In this document: positions 16,154 to 24,455 of the stretch, one piece after another
Numbering within the stretch: the first letter of the stretch is position 1
Layout of the letters: every line of letters starts with the position of its first letter
Assembly (NCBI GenBank): GCA_964528575.1
Contig: CAZGTQ010000179.1
Location: 1 to 50,083, forward strand
Direction of reading: 5' to 3'
DNA: 50,083 bases
Source: CAZGTQ01 sp964528575
GTDB lineage: Bacteria > Planctomycetota > UBA1135 > GCA-002686595
Made by a program: the position numbers and the translations under genes
Notes under the pieces: model-generated
The model's input: only the letters and a program-made list of their open reading frames with translations
What the model was told of the DNA's origin: nothing
Database searches by the model: none

Positions 16154-17506
16154 GTGGCGCGCGCCGGCGGCCGTGGCCTGCTCGAGCGCGTCGGGCTCCA
16201 CCGACCCGAGCTGCGCGCGTGGGCGCTGTACGACTGGGCGAACTCGGCGTACTGGACGACGATCGCCGTCGCGGTGTTCCCGGCGTACTTCAGCCGCGCG
16301 ATCGGGGCCGACTTCGAGAAGGGAGTCGCGACCGAGCGCTTCCAGATGGCGACGATCGTGAGCACGCTCCTCGTCGCGCTGATCGCGCCCGTGCTCGGTG
16401 CGGTCGCCGACTTCGCGGGGGCGAAGAAGCGGCTGCTCGCGATCTTCGCGCTGCTCGGCGTCGCCGCCACGGCGTGCATGTTCTTCCTCATGAGCGGCGA
16501 CTGGCTCCTCGCGCTCGTGCTGCTCGTCGTCGGCAACGTCGGCGTCGCGGGGAGCGTCGTGTGCTACGACTCGCTCCTGCCGACCGTCGCGCGCAAGGAC
16601 GAGCTCGATCGGGTGTCGAGCGCGGGCTTCGCCGTCGGCTACTTGGGCGGCGGGCTCCTGCTCGTGCTCAACGTCGCGTGGATCCAGTACCCGGAGCTGT
16701 TCGGCCTGCCGAGCGGCGAGGGGCTGAGCGAGAGCGAGCGCACGCTGCCGTCGCGCCTCGCGTTCCTGTCGGTCGCGATCTGGTGGGCGGTGTTCACGAT
16801 CCCGCTGCTGCGGCGCGTCCCCGAGCCGCCGGCACGCGCTCCGCGGGAGGCGGGCGTCGCGACCGGCACGCTCGCGGTCGTTCGCGCCGCGTACCGCGAC
16901 GTTTGGCGCACGTTGCGCGACTTGCGCGGCTACCGCAACGCGTTCGTGTGCCTCGTCGCGATCCTGCTCTACGGCGAAGGCGTGGGGGGGATCATCCGGA
17001 CCGCGGGCGTGTACGCGGCCGACCTCGAGGTCGACGGGCAGCCGGCGCTCGCGGGGAACCTGATGCTGATCGGCTTCCTGCTCGTCCAGTTCATCGGCAT
17101 CCCCTGCGCGATGGCGTTCGGCGCGCTCGCGGGACGCATCGGCACGCGCAATGCGATCTACGCGGCGCTCGCGGTCTACGTCGTGATCTGCGTGTACGGC
17201 TTCCGCCTCCAGGACGAGACGGACTTCCTCGTGCTCGCGGGCCTCATCGGCCTCGTCCAGGGCGGCGCGCAGGCGCTCGGCCGCTCGCTGTTCGCGAGCC
17301 TGATCCCGCACGAGCGCGCGGCGGAGTTCTTCGGCTTCTACGCGCTCGGCTCCAAGTTCGCGGGGCTGTTCAGCCTGATCCTCGCGCTCGCCGTCTCGAA
17401 GGTCATGGGCGACAACCGCTGGGGCATGCTCTCGCTGATCGTCTTCTTCGTCGCGGGCGCGGTCGTCCTGTCCCGCGTGCGGATCGAGCGGCCCGCTACT
17501 CGATGA
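16154..17506 (+). CDS. MFS transporter, Atg22/UMF1-like family
   Basis: A 450-residue integral membrane protein with about 12 hydrophobic helices. The N-terminal motif ALYDWANSAYWTT is characteristic of the UMF1/Atg22-like branch of the major facilitator superfamily, whose members are often annotated as amino-acid or solute exporters; the substrate is unknown. The central loop (about 195-260) is long and charged, as usual between the two six-helix halves. The GTG start follows an in-frame TAG immediately. Its last 11 nt overlap the 3' end of the opposing PHP-like lipoprotein gene (17496-17506). Confidence 0.88.
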   Translation: MARAGGRGLLERVGLHRPELRAWALYDWANSAYWTTIAVAVFPAYFSRAIGADFEKGVATERFQMATIVSTLLVALIAPVLGAVADFAGAKKRLLAIFALLGVAATACMFFLMSGDWLLALVLLVVGNVGVAGSVVCYDSLLPTVARKDELDRVSSAGFAVGYLGGGLLLVLNVAWIQYPELFGLPSGEGLSESERTLPSRLAFLSVAIWWAVFTIPLLRRVPEPPARAPREAGVATGTLAVVRAAYRDVWRTLRDLRGYRNAFVCLVAILLYGEGVGGIIRTAGVYAADLEVDGQPALAGNLMLIGFLLVQFIGIPCAMAFGALAGRIGTRNAIYAALAVYVVICVYGFRLQDETDFLVLAGLIGLVQGGAQALGRSLFASLIPHERAAEFFGFYALGSKFAGLFSLILALAVSKVMGDNRWGMLSLIVFFVAGAVVLSRVRIERPATR

Positions 17507-19583
17507 AGAACGGGCTGGACCACGCCATGCCGCGGTCCTTCTGCTGCACGCGCACGTAGACGTAGTCGCCGGGCGAGAGCTCGAGCTCGAGCGCCGTCTG
17601 GAGCACCGTCACGCCGCCCTCCTGCTCCTCGCCGTAGCCGCCGCCGCCCTCGTACTCCTCGCTGTACAGCTTGCCCGCGTGCACGAGGTCGAGCCGCCGG
17701 ATCGGCGTCGTGCCGATCGCGCGCAGCGTGAGCGTCGCCTTCCCGCCGAGCTCGGACGCAGGGATCGTCGAGCCCATGCGGTGGCCGTCGAGCGAGGTCT
17801 GGAGCAGGATCCGCGCGCCGTTCGTCGCGTAGCAACGGCGCGCCTTCAGCGCCTGGCGCACGCCCTCGCGCGTGCGCTCCTCGGCGAAGATCGCGGCGAG
17901 GCCGCCGCTCGCCGCGGCGAGGTGCGCGAGGCCCGGGTGGCCGTCGTGGCTGTCGCCGCTGCCGATGAAACCGAGCTGGTAGCCCGCGTCGAGCACGTCG
18001 CGCACGAAGTTGCCGGAGACCGCGGCCGGCAGGCGCCCCGGCGCGTCGATCGCTTCGCTCTGGCCGTGCACCGAGACGATCTCGGTCACCGGCTCGAGCT
18101 CGGGGTCGGGCGGGAAGCTCCAGTTCGTCGCGATCGGGCCGCCCGCGGAGTGGTGGGCGAACGTCAGCGCCGGCTTCCCGCGCAACGCGTCCCAGAGCTG
18201 CGCGGGCGTCTCGGTCGCCGGATCCATGCTCGAGAGCACCTCGCCCGCGCCCTCGTCGTCGAAGTACAGCACGTGCCGGTGGCCGTGCATCCAGCTCGTC
18301 CACTCGTAGCCGAGCAACGTGACGAAGGTGCCCGGCTCGTGGTGCTTCTGCGCCGCCATGCGGATCTCGTCCCACAGCGCCGGGTGCGCGTCGAGGAACT
18401 GGATGCCCCAGTGGTCGTGGTCGGTGAGCGCGGCGACGTCGAGCGCGGCGACCTCGCGCGCGTAGACGTAGTAGTCGTCGGGCGTCCCCGTGCCGTCGGA
18501 CAGGTTCGAGTGCCCGTGCAGATCCGCCCACAGGATCGCGTGCAGGCCCGCCTCGACGAGCATCGGGTTGCTCGTCGCGCGCGCGCTGAGCTGCTGCACG
18601 CCCGCATGCTTCATCACGCCCTCGATCGCGTAGAGGCCCGCGTCCGCGGCGCGCGCGGTGATCGTGCGCCGCGCGCCGTGCTCGGGTCGCAGCTCGACGC
18701 GCTCGGGCAGCTCGAGCCCGGGCGACACGGTCACGAACTCGACCGTGCCCTCGAACTCGGGCGCCATGTTGCCCCGCCCGTCGAGCACCGCGACTGTGAC
18801 CGGCACCTCGTCGCCCGGGCGGGCCGTCGTGGGCAGCGTGATCAAGAGTCTGTCCGGCGGGCCCGGCAGCACGTCGAGCGCCGCCTCGGTCGGCACGAGC
18901 GCGCGCAGCTCGTCGCCGTCGCCGTCGACCGCCACCCAGAAGCGCGAGCGGCGCTCGGCGTACCGGTCGGCGCGCGCTTTGAGCGGACCGGCGCCGTAGT
19001 GGAAGCGCACCTGCTCGCCCTCGCGCAGCGGCCGCCCCGCGATCGCGACGGGCAGGAGCGTTTCCGCGGGCAGGTCCGGCTCGAGCTCCACGCCGGCGGC
19101 GTCCGTCTCGACGACCGTGTAGCCGGGAGCGTTCGGCTCGAGCGTTTGCGGCGGCGACCAGTTCCAGAACGGCGGGACCTGCAGGTACACCGCGCCGCCC
19201 ACGGCGACGCCGAGCGGGCCCGCCTCGTACACGATCGTCCAGGAGCCCGCACGCCCGGCGACCGCGTGCGCGGTCTCGCCCGCGGGCACCTCGAGCCACG
19301 CGCGCCCGCCGCCGTCGGCGGGGTGCCGCGCGGCCGCGAGATCCTGCTTCATCCCCAGGTGCTCGCCCATCCGCGCCGTCGGCGGCTGGAGCAGGGGACC
19401 GTCCGGCCCGGGACCGATCTGCGGCTGGAACGTGCGCCGCCCGACGCGCTCGTCCGCCGCGCCCTCGGCCGACCCGGAGCCGTCATCGGTGCCGTCGCCC
19501 GAGCCGCCGCACTGCGCCAGCGCGAGGAGCCCGAGCGCGCCGAGCGCGAGCCCGCACGCGCGCGCGCCGGGAGCGCGGCTCAT
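17496..19583 (-). CDS. PHP/DUF3604-like metal-dependent lipoprotein
   Basis: A 695-residue exported protein. The N-terminus is a signal peptide with a possible lipobox, LALAQC (Cys25); Gln at -1 is atypical, so lipidation is not certain. A Gly/Ser/Asp-rich linker and about 300 residues of beta-type sequence follow. A PHP-like metallohydrolase core then carries DLHGHSNLSDG (354-364), TDHDHWG (387-393), a His-rich segment and GSGDSHDGHPG further on. These match the metal-ligand pattern of DUF3604/PHP proteins, whose substrates are mostly unknown. Its ATG overlaps the stop of the upstream gene at 19580 by 4 nt (ATGA), so the two are coupled. Confidence 0.85.
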   Translation of the reverse strand: MSRAPGARACGLALGALGLLALAQCGGSGDGTDDGSGSAEGAADERVGRRTFQPQIGPGPDGPLLQPPTARMGEHLGMKQDLAAARHPADGGGRAWLEVPAGETAHAVAGRAGSWTIVYEAGPLGVAVGGAVYLQVPPFWNWSPPQTLEPNAPGYTVVETDAAGVELEPDLPAETLLPVAIAGRPLREGEQVRFHYGAGPLKARADRYAERRSRFWVAVDGDGDELRALVPTEAALDVLPGPPDRLLITLPTTARPGDEVPVTVAVLDGRGNMAPEFEGTVEFVTVSPGLELPERVELRPEHGARRTITARAADAGLYAIEGVMKHAGVQQLSARATSNPMLVEAGLHAILWADLHGHSNLSDGTGTPDDYYVYAREVAALDVAALTDHDHWGIQFLDAHPALWDEIRMAAQKHHEPGTFVTLLGYEWTSWMHGHRHVLYFDDEGAGEVLSSMDPATETPAQLWDALRGKPALTFAHHSAGGPIATNWSFPPDPELEPVTEIVSVHGQSEAIDAPGRLPAAVSGNFVRDVLDAGYQLGFIGSGDSHDGHPGLAHLAAASGGLAAIFAEERTREGVRQALKARRCYATNGARILLQTSLDGHRMGSTIPASELGGKATLTLRAIGTTPIRRLDLVHAGKLYSEEYEGGGGYGEEQEGGVTVLQTALELELSPGDYVYVRVQQKDRGMAWSSPFFIE

Positions 19584-20239
19584 CGGCTCCCGTTCTGCGA
19601 CCAAGGCAGCGTCGCGTCGCCGCCGTACTTCTCGTTCAGCGACTCGACGATCACCTCGAAGATCTCGCGCGCCTTCTTCGCCCGCGGCTTGCCGGCGAGC
19701 GCCGACTCCGCGCGCACGCGCTCCAGCCACGTCGCCCAGCTCTCGACCGCCTTGGCGTGCGTGCCCTTCTCGGTGTGCAGGAACGTCGTGTACACGAGCA
19801 GCCGCTCCTCGAGCTCCCGCACGCGCACGCCGACCTTCTCGCTGTCGCCCTTCATGCGCTTGTCGAGCAGATCGGTGCGCAGCATGCCCTCCGCCTCGAC
19901 CTTCTCGTAGAGCGAGCGCGCGTGCGGCGACAGGCCCTCGAACTGCCAGTCCTCGCCGCACGTCGCGAGCGCGACCAGGTTCGACCACAGCTCGCGGTGC
20001 ACGTAGGTGACCTTGCCGCTGATCAGCTTGACCGTCAGCACCTCGTCGTTGTCGTGCAGCGCCTGGCACGCGGCGAAGATGTCGTGGCCCTGCGGGTGGC
20101 CCCACCAGGAGCCCTGGACGGCCTCTCCGGCGACGATCGACACGACGCTCGGCAGCCGACTGTCCGCTTCGAGCAGGACCCCGTGCCGCATCAGGGCGTC
20201 GAACACCTTGCGGTCTCGGGCGGTGGCGGAGGGCGGCAT
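19580..20239 (-). CDS. conserved-looking protein of unknown function, coupled to PHP-like lipoprotein
   Basis: A protein of about 219 residues that I cannot place in a named family. Features include the Trp/Gly/His-rich segment SWWGHPQGHDIFAAC, a following VKLISGKVTYVHRELW strand and a charged helical C-terminus (KPRAKKAREIFEVIVESLNE). It has no signal peptide or membrane helix, so it is probably cytoplasmic. ATG at 20239 is preferred; an alternative ATG at 20314 adds an Ala/Pro-rich tail but would overlap the start of the divergent metalloprotease by 2 nt and leave no promoter space. It overlaps the downstream lipoprotein gene by 4 nt. Confidence 0.65.
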   Translation of the reverse strand: MPPSATARDRKVFDALMRHGVLLEADSRLPSVVSIVAGEAVQGSWWGHPQGHDIFAACQALHDNDEVLTVKLISGKVTYVHRELWSNLVALATCGEDWQFEGLSPHARSLYEKVEAEGMLRTDLLDKRMKGDSEKVGVRVRELEERLLVYTTFLHTEKGTHAKAVESWATWLERVRAESALAGKPRAKKAREIFEVIVESLNEKYGGDATLPWSQNGSR

Positions 20240-20300
20240 CGGAGCGGGAGCGGTCGGCCCGGGGAGCGCCGGGGCCTCGATCGGTGAGAGGCTTGCTGAT

Positions 20301-20305
20301 AGGAG
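20301..20305 (+). promoter_or_regulatory. ribosome binding site AGGAG for the metalloprotease
   Basis: AGGAG ends 7 nt before the ATG at 20313 and fixes that start, although the frame is open back to 20007. Clear Shine-Dalgarno sequences are uncommon in this window, which makes this one informative. Confidence 0.7.
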
Positions 20306-20312
20306 TAGGCCC

Positions 20313-22794
20313 ATGAGCCACGCGTCCGCCACCGTTCCGCGCGTCTCGGCAGTCCTGCTCGCGAGCACGCTGTGGGGATGCGCTGCGAGCCTGCCGAGCT
20401 CCGGGAACGGCGCAGCGCTCCGGGCCGAAGAGTCGGAACAGGATAGCGGCTCGCGCGGCCTGCGCGAACCGTCGATTCCTATCGCGGAACGGACGCGCGG
20501 CAACCGGAGCATTGCGGGCTTTCTGCCCCTGTGGTGGGACGCGGCGGGGGGCCGGCTGCTCTTCGAGCCGCCGCCGCCGAACGTCCCCGTCCTGTACTAC
20601 GTCAGCCTCCCCGGGGGCCTCGGCTCGAACGACGTCGGTCTCGACCGCGGCCAGCTCGGCGAGCGCCGCCTGGTCGAGTTCCGCCGCGTCGGCCCCCGGG
20701 TGCTGCTCGTCGAGCCGAACCTCGACTGGCGCACGTCGAGCGAGGATCCGGCCGTCCGGGACGGCGCGCGCGCCTCGTTCGCCCAGAGCGTGCTGTGGGC
20801 GTTCGACGTCGAGGCCGCCACGGGCGAGCGCGTCCTCGTCGACGCGACCGACTTCTTCCTGCGCGACGCGCACGCGGTCGCGACGAAGCTCGCCGACGCG
20901 GGCCAGGGCGATTTCGCGCTCGACGCCGCCCGCTCGACGGTGCTGCCCGACGCGTGCCGCGGCTTCGAGCGCAACACCGAGGTCGAGGTGCTCTCGACGT
21001 TCACGAGCGAGCGTCCGGGGCGCGAGGTCCGCGCGACCGCGGCGGACCCGCGCTCGGTCTCGCTGCGTGTTCGACATTCGTTCGTGCGCCTGCCCGACCT
21101 CGCCGACCACGGCTACCGGCCGCGCGCGCACGACCCGCGCTGCGGCTACGGGGCGCACGAGTGGCGCGACCTCTCGAGCCCGATCGACGAGCCGCTCGAG
21201 TGGCGCGTGATCGAGCGCCACCGGCTCGACGCCGACCACCCGATCGTGTACTGGGTCGACCGCGCGGCGTCCGAGCCCGTGCGCACCGCGCTCCTCGAGG
21301 GCGCCCGCTCCTGGGAGCCGATGTTCGCGCGCGCGGGCTTCCCCGGCGGGTTCCGCGTCGAGCTGCTCCCGCCGGACGCGGACCCGCAGGACGTGCGCTA
21401 CAACGTGATCCAGTGGGTGAATCGCTCGACGCGCGGCTGGAGCTACGGCGACAGCGTCATCGACCCGCGCACGGGCGAGATCCTGAAGGGCCACGTCACG
21501 CTCGGCGCGCTGCGCGTGCGCCAGGACGTGCTGCTGCTCGAGGGCCTGCTCGCGCCGTACGGCGAGCGCGAGAGCGACCCGCGCGTCGTCGCGGTCGCGC
21601 TCGACCGCATCCGCCAGCTCGCGGCGCACGAGGTCGGCCACACGCTCGGACTCGCGCACAACTTCGCGGCGAGCGTCGACGGGCGCGCGTCGGTGATGGA
21701 CTATCCCGCGCCGCTCGTGCGGATCGCCGCCGACGGCTCGCTCGACGTGTCGGACGCGTACGCCGACGGCTGCGGCGACTGGGACGAGCTCGCGATCCGT
21801 TACGGCTACGCGACCTTCCCCGACGAGGATGCCGGGCTCGCGGCGGTGCTGCGCAAGCTGGCGCTGCTGCACTTCGCGACCGACGCCGACGCGCGCGGCG
21901 CGGACCGCGCGCACCCGCTCGCGAACCTGTGGGACAACGGCGCGGACGCGCTGGACGAGCTCGAGACGGTGTACGCCGTGCGCGCGCGGGCGCTCGCGGC
22001 GTTCGACGAGCGCGTGCTGAAGCCGGGCCGCGCGCTGTCCGAGCTCGAGCGCGCCCTCGTCCCGCTGTTCCTGCACCACCGCTACCAGCTCGAGGCGGCG
22101 GTGCGCCAGCTCGGCGGCGTCGCGTACGTGCACGCGGTGCGCGAGCGGGGCGTCGCGCCGCCGCGGCTCGCGCCGGTCGCCGCGGCCCGCCAGCGGCGCG
22201 CGCTCGCGCTCGCGCTCGACAGCCTCGAGCCCGCGTTCCTCGAGCTCCCGCCGCGCGCGCGGGCGCTCGTCCCGCCGCCGGCGCCCGGCCACCGCCGCGA
22301 CCGCGAGTCGTTCCGAGCCGGGCGGCCTGCTCCTCGACCCGCTCGACCCGGCGCGCGCGAGCGCGGAGCTGACGCTCGAGCTCGTCCTCGACGGCGAGCG
22401 CGCGACCCGGCTCGTCGACCAGGCCAACGCCGACGCGTCGCTGCCCTCGCTCGAGGAGGTGCTCCTCGCGCTGGTCGAGCACCTGTGGAGCGAGCGCCCC
22501 GAGAGCGCCGAGCACGCCGCGCTCCGCGCCGAGGTGCGCGCCCTCGCGCTCGAGCACCTGCTGCGGCTCGCGTCGGACGCCGCGATCGCGCCGCGCGTGC
22601 AGCAGGTCGCGCTCGCGCGCGTGCACGCGCTCGCCAAGGCGCTGGCGAGCCGCACGGACGCGCCGCCGGCGCTGTGGGAGGCCGAGCGCCTGCGCCGCTT
22701 CTTCCAGGACCCGCGCGCGGAGCCGTTGCGCGCGCCCGAGCCGCGGATCCCGCCGGGCTCTCCCATCGGCGCGATCGGCTGCGGCGAGCGCTAG
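20313..22794 (+). CDS. zinc-dependent metalloprotease lipoprotein (DUF4953/DUF5117-like), frameshifted near 22313
   Basis: A secreted lipoprotein peptidase: signal peptide with lipobox STLWGC, a beta-rich N-terminal region resembling DUF5117, then a metallopeptidase domain with HEVGHTLGLAHNF (His439, Glu440, His443, His449). This is the extended HExxHxxGxxH zinc site, and a downstream VMDYPAP gives the Met-turn-like segment. The frame breaks at about 22313. Up to there the protein reads RRDRESF in phase; one base later a different frame carries EPGGLLLDPLDPARAS and continues as family-like helical sequence to the stop at 22792-22794. Treating one C of the CC at 22313-22314 as an insertion restores a continuous product of about 826 residues. 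The catalytic half is unaffected. Confidence 0.82.
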
Positions 22795-22795
22795 A

Positions 22796-22830
22796 TGGCA
22801 CCCGGTCTGGCACCCGGTCTGGCACCGGGG
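22796..22830. repeat. 12-bp tandem repeat upstream of sulfatase-like gene
   Basis: TGGCACCCGGTC is present at 22796-22807 and 22808-22819, followed by a partial, diverged copy (TGGCACCGGGG) at 22820-22830. It sits between the metalloprotease stop and the next start, and in one frame would encode a repeating APGL peptide. Confidence 0.8.
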
Positions 22831-22863
22831 AAGGCACAGAGACTGCTAACCTCGGGCCGCGCC

Positions 22864-24249
22864 ATGCTGCCCCACGTCACCTTCGTGCTCCTGCTCGTCA
22901 CGTGCCTCGCCGGTTGCGGCGGCGGGCGCGAGCCGCAGCCGCGCTTCCAGAGCCTCGTCGTCGTGATGATCGACACGTTGCGCAGCGATCACATGACGAG
23001 CTACGGGTACGAGCGCGACACCGCGCCGTTCCTCGCGCAGCTCGCGGCCGAGGGGATCCAGCTCCAGGGCTACTCCGCGTCGTCGTGGACGCGGCCGTCG
23101 GTCGCGACGCTCCTGACGGGGCTCCACCCGCAACGCCACCAGGCGATCAGCCGCTCGGACCATCTGCCGCGCGACCTCGCGTACCTGCCGGAGATCCTCA
23201 GCCGCGCCGGCTTCGCGACCGCGGCGTTCGTCGGCAACCGCGTCGTGGGGCAGCGCTGGGGTTTCGCGCGCGGCTTCGGCGCGTTCGGCGAGAACGAGCA
23301 GAAGGGCAAGGTCGACGGCGAGCGCGTGACCGCGCGCGCGCTCGCGCTCGCCCGCGGGCTCGAGCCGCCGTACTGCCTGTACGTGCACTACGTCGACCCG
23401 CACGACCCGTACGTGCCCGCGCGCCCGTGGACCGAGCCCGGCGAGCGGCCGCGGCCGTACGCGGACGTCGCTCCGCTCGCGGCCGGCGAGCCCGCGCCCG
23501 ACGCGCAGACGCTCGCGCGGCTCGTCGACCAGTACGACGGCGAGATCCGCGAGGTCGACGCGGCGGTCGAGCGCCTGATTCGCGGCCTGGAGCGGCAGGG
23601 CCTGCTCGAAGGGACGCTCGTCGTCGTCACCGCGGACCACGGCGAGGAGTTCGGCGAGCACGGCGACGTCCTGCACGGCCGCTCGCTGTTCGAGGAGGTC
23701 GTCGCGGTGCCGTTCCTGCTGTGGAGCGCGGACGGGCTGCCGCGCCGCCGCTCGAGCGAGCCGTTCCATCAGGTCGACTTCGTGCCGACGGCGCTCGACG
23801 CGCTCGGCCTTCCCGCGCCGCCCCAGGCGCTCGACGGGGTGTCGCGCTGGGACGCGATCGTGAGCGGAGCTCCGCTGGACGACGCGCCGCAGCTCTACCA
23901 CCTCGACCTGGCCGGCGCCGGCGCGCTCGCCGTCCGGCGCGGCGCCCGCAAGCTGATCCACCGCGTCGACGAGCCGCACACGCTCGTGTACGACCTCGCG
24001 GACGACCCGAGCGAGCAGCGGCCGCTGACCGACGACGCCGCCGCCGCCGCGCTCCTCGCCGAGCTGCTGCAGCACCACAACCGCCTGGGGACGCTGAGCG
24101 CGTCCCGCAGCGTCGCCCCGCTCGACGCCGAGCGACGCGAGAGCCTCGCAGGGCTCGGCTACGCCGGCGACGACACGACCGAGGAAGACCTCGCGGGCCG
24201 CGCGGTCCCGCGCACGCTCGACCCCGCCCGCGGCCTCGCGCAAGAGTGA
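22864..24249 (+). CDS. sulfatase/alkaline-phosphatase-fold lipoprotein with Thr nucleophile
   Basis: A 461-residue exported lipoprotein: hydrophobic signal and lipobox CLAGC (Cys18), then a sulfatase-type core. Metal-ligand motifs are VVMIDTLRSDH (Asp37, Thr38) and VTADHGEEFGEHG. The position aligned with the formylglycine Cys/Ser of sulfatases (CxPSR) reads TRPSVATLLTG, so the nucleophile would be Thr76. That is the arrangement of phosphotransferases such as LtaS and phosphopentomutase, and it argues against a formylglycine sulfatase. The ATG at 22864 is chosen over 22795 because it puts the lipobox at the right distance. The previous gene ends 69 nt upstream. Confidence 0.85.
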   Translation: MLPHVTFVLLLVTCLAGCGGGREPQPRFQSLVVVMIDTLRSDHMTSYGYERDTAPFLAQLAAEGIQLQGYSASSWTRPSVATLLTGLHPQRHQAISRSDHLPRDLAYLPEILSRAGFATAAFVGNRVVGQRWGFARGFGAFGENEQKGKVDGERVTARALALARGLEPPYCLYVHYVDPHDPYVPARPWTEPGERPRPYADVAPLAAGEPAPDAQTLARLVDQYDGEIREVDAAVERLIRGLERQGLLEGTLVVVTADHGEEFGEHGDVLHGRSLFEEVVAVPFLLWSADGLPRRRSSEPFHQVDFVPTALDALGLPAPPQALDGVSRWDAIVSGAPLDDAPQLYHLDLAGAGALAVRRGARKLIHRVDEPHTLVYDLADDPSEQRPLTDDAAAAALLAELLQHHNRLGTLSASRSVAPLDAERRESLAGLGYAGDDTTEEDLAGRAVPRTLDPARGLAQE

Positions 24250-24263
24250 CGTTCGGAGTGAAG

Positions 24264-24379
24264 GTGTCGCACACCATGTTGCCGCCGTGACGGCGTGACG
24301 GTGTCGCACACGTTGTTGACGGTGTGACGGTGTCGCACACGTTGTTGACGGTGTGACGGTGTCGCACACCTTGTTGCCG
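24264..24379. repeat. four direct copies of GTGTCGCACAC-containing unit
   Basis: GTGTCGCACA begins at 24264, 24301, 24330 and 24359. The middle copies belong to a 29-bp unit (GTGTCGCACACGTTGTTGAC followed by GGTGTGACG) repeated head to tail; the first interval is 37 bp. Spacings are too short and too uniform for a CRISPR, with no unique spacers. The array lies in the 206-nt gap between two convergent genes. Confidence 0.85.
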
Positions 24380-24390
24380 CCCGGCAGCAA

Positions 24391-24421
24391 GAAGGTGCCG
24401 CACGACCTGTGCGGCACCTTC
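24391..24421. terminator. perfect 13-bp hairpin between convergent genes
   Basis: GAAGGTGCCGCAC and GTGCGGCACCTTC pair perfectly around a 5-nt loop (GACCT). It lies between the plus-strand sulfatase-like gene ending at 24249 and the minus-strand beta-helix gene ending at 24456, so it could terminate both. No long T-run follows, so a bidirectional or Rho-assisted terminator is an inference. The stem sequence resembles the adjacent direct-repeat core. Confidence 0.6.
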
Positions 24422-24455
24422 GATCACGGGGGGGCTTGGAAGGGATCCGCTGGAG

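Noticed and set aside
20007..20312. upstream extension of the metalloprotease frame
   Set aside because: The AGGAG site and signal peptide place the start at 20313; the extension is antisense to the gene at 19580-20239.
17496..22766. 1,756-codon minus-strand open frame
   Set aside because: It merges the real lipoprotein gene with the antisense of the metalloprotease; the two plausible minus-strand genes have their own starts and a 4-nt overlap.
24264..24379. CRISPR array
   Set aside because: Only four copies, with 29-37 bp total period and no unique spacers or cas genes.
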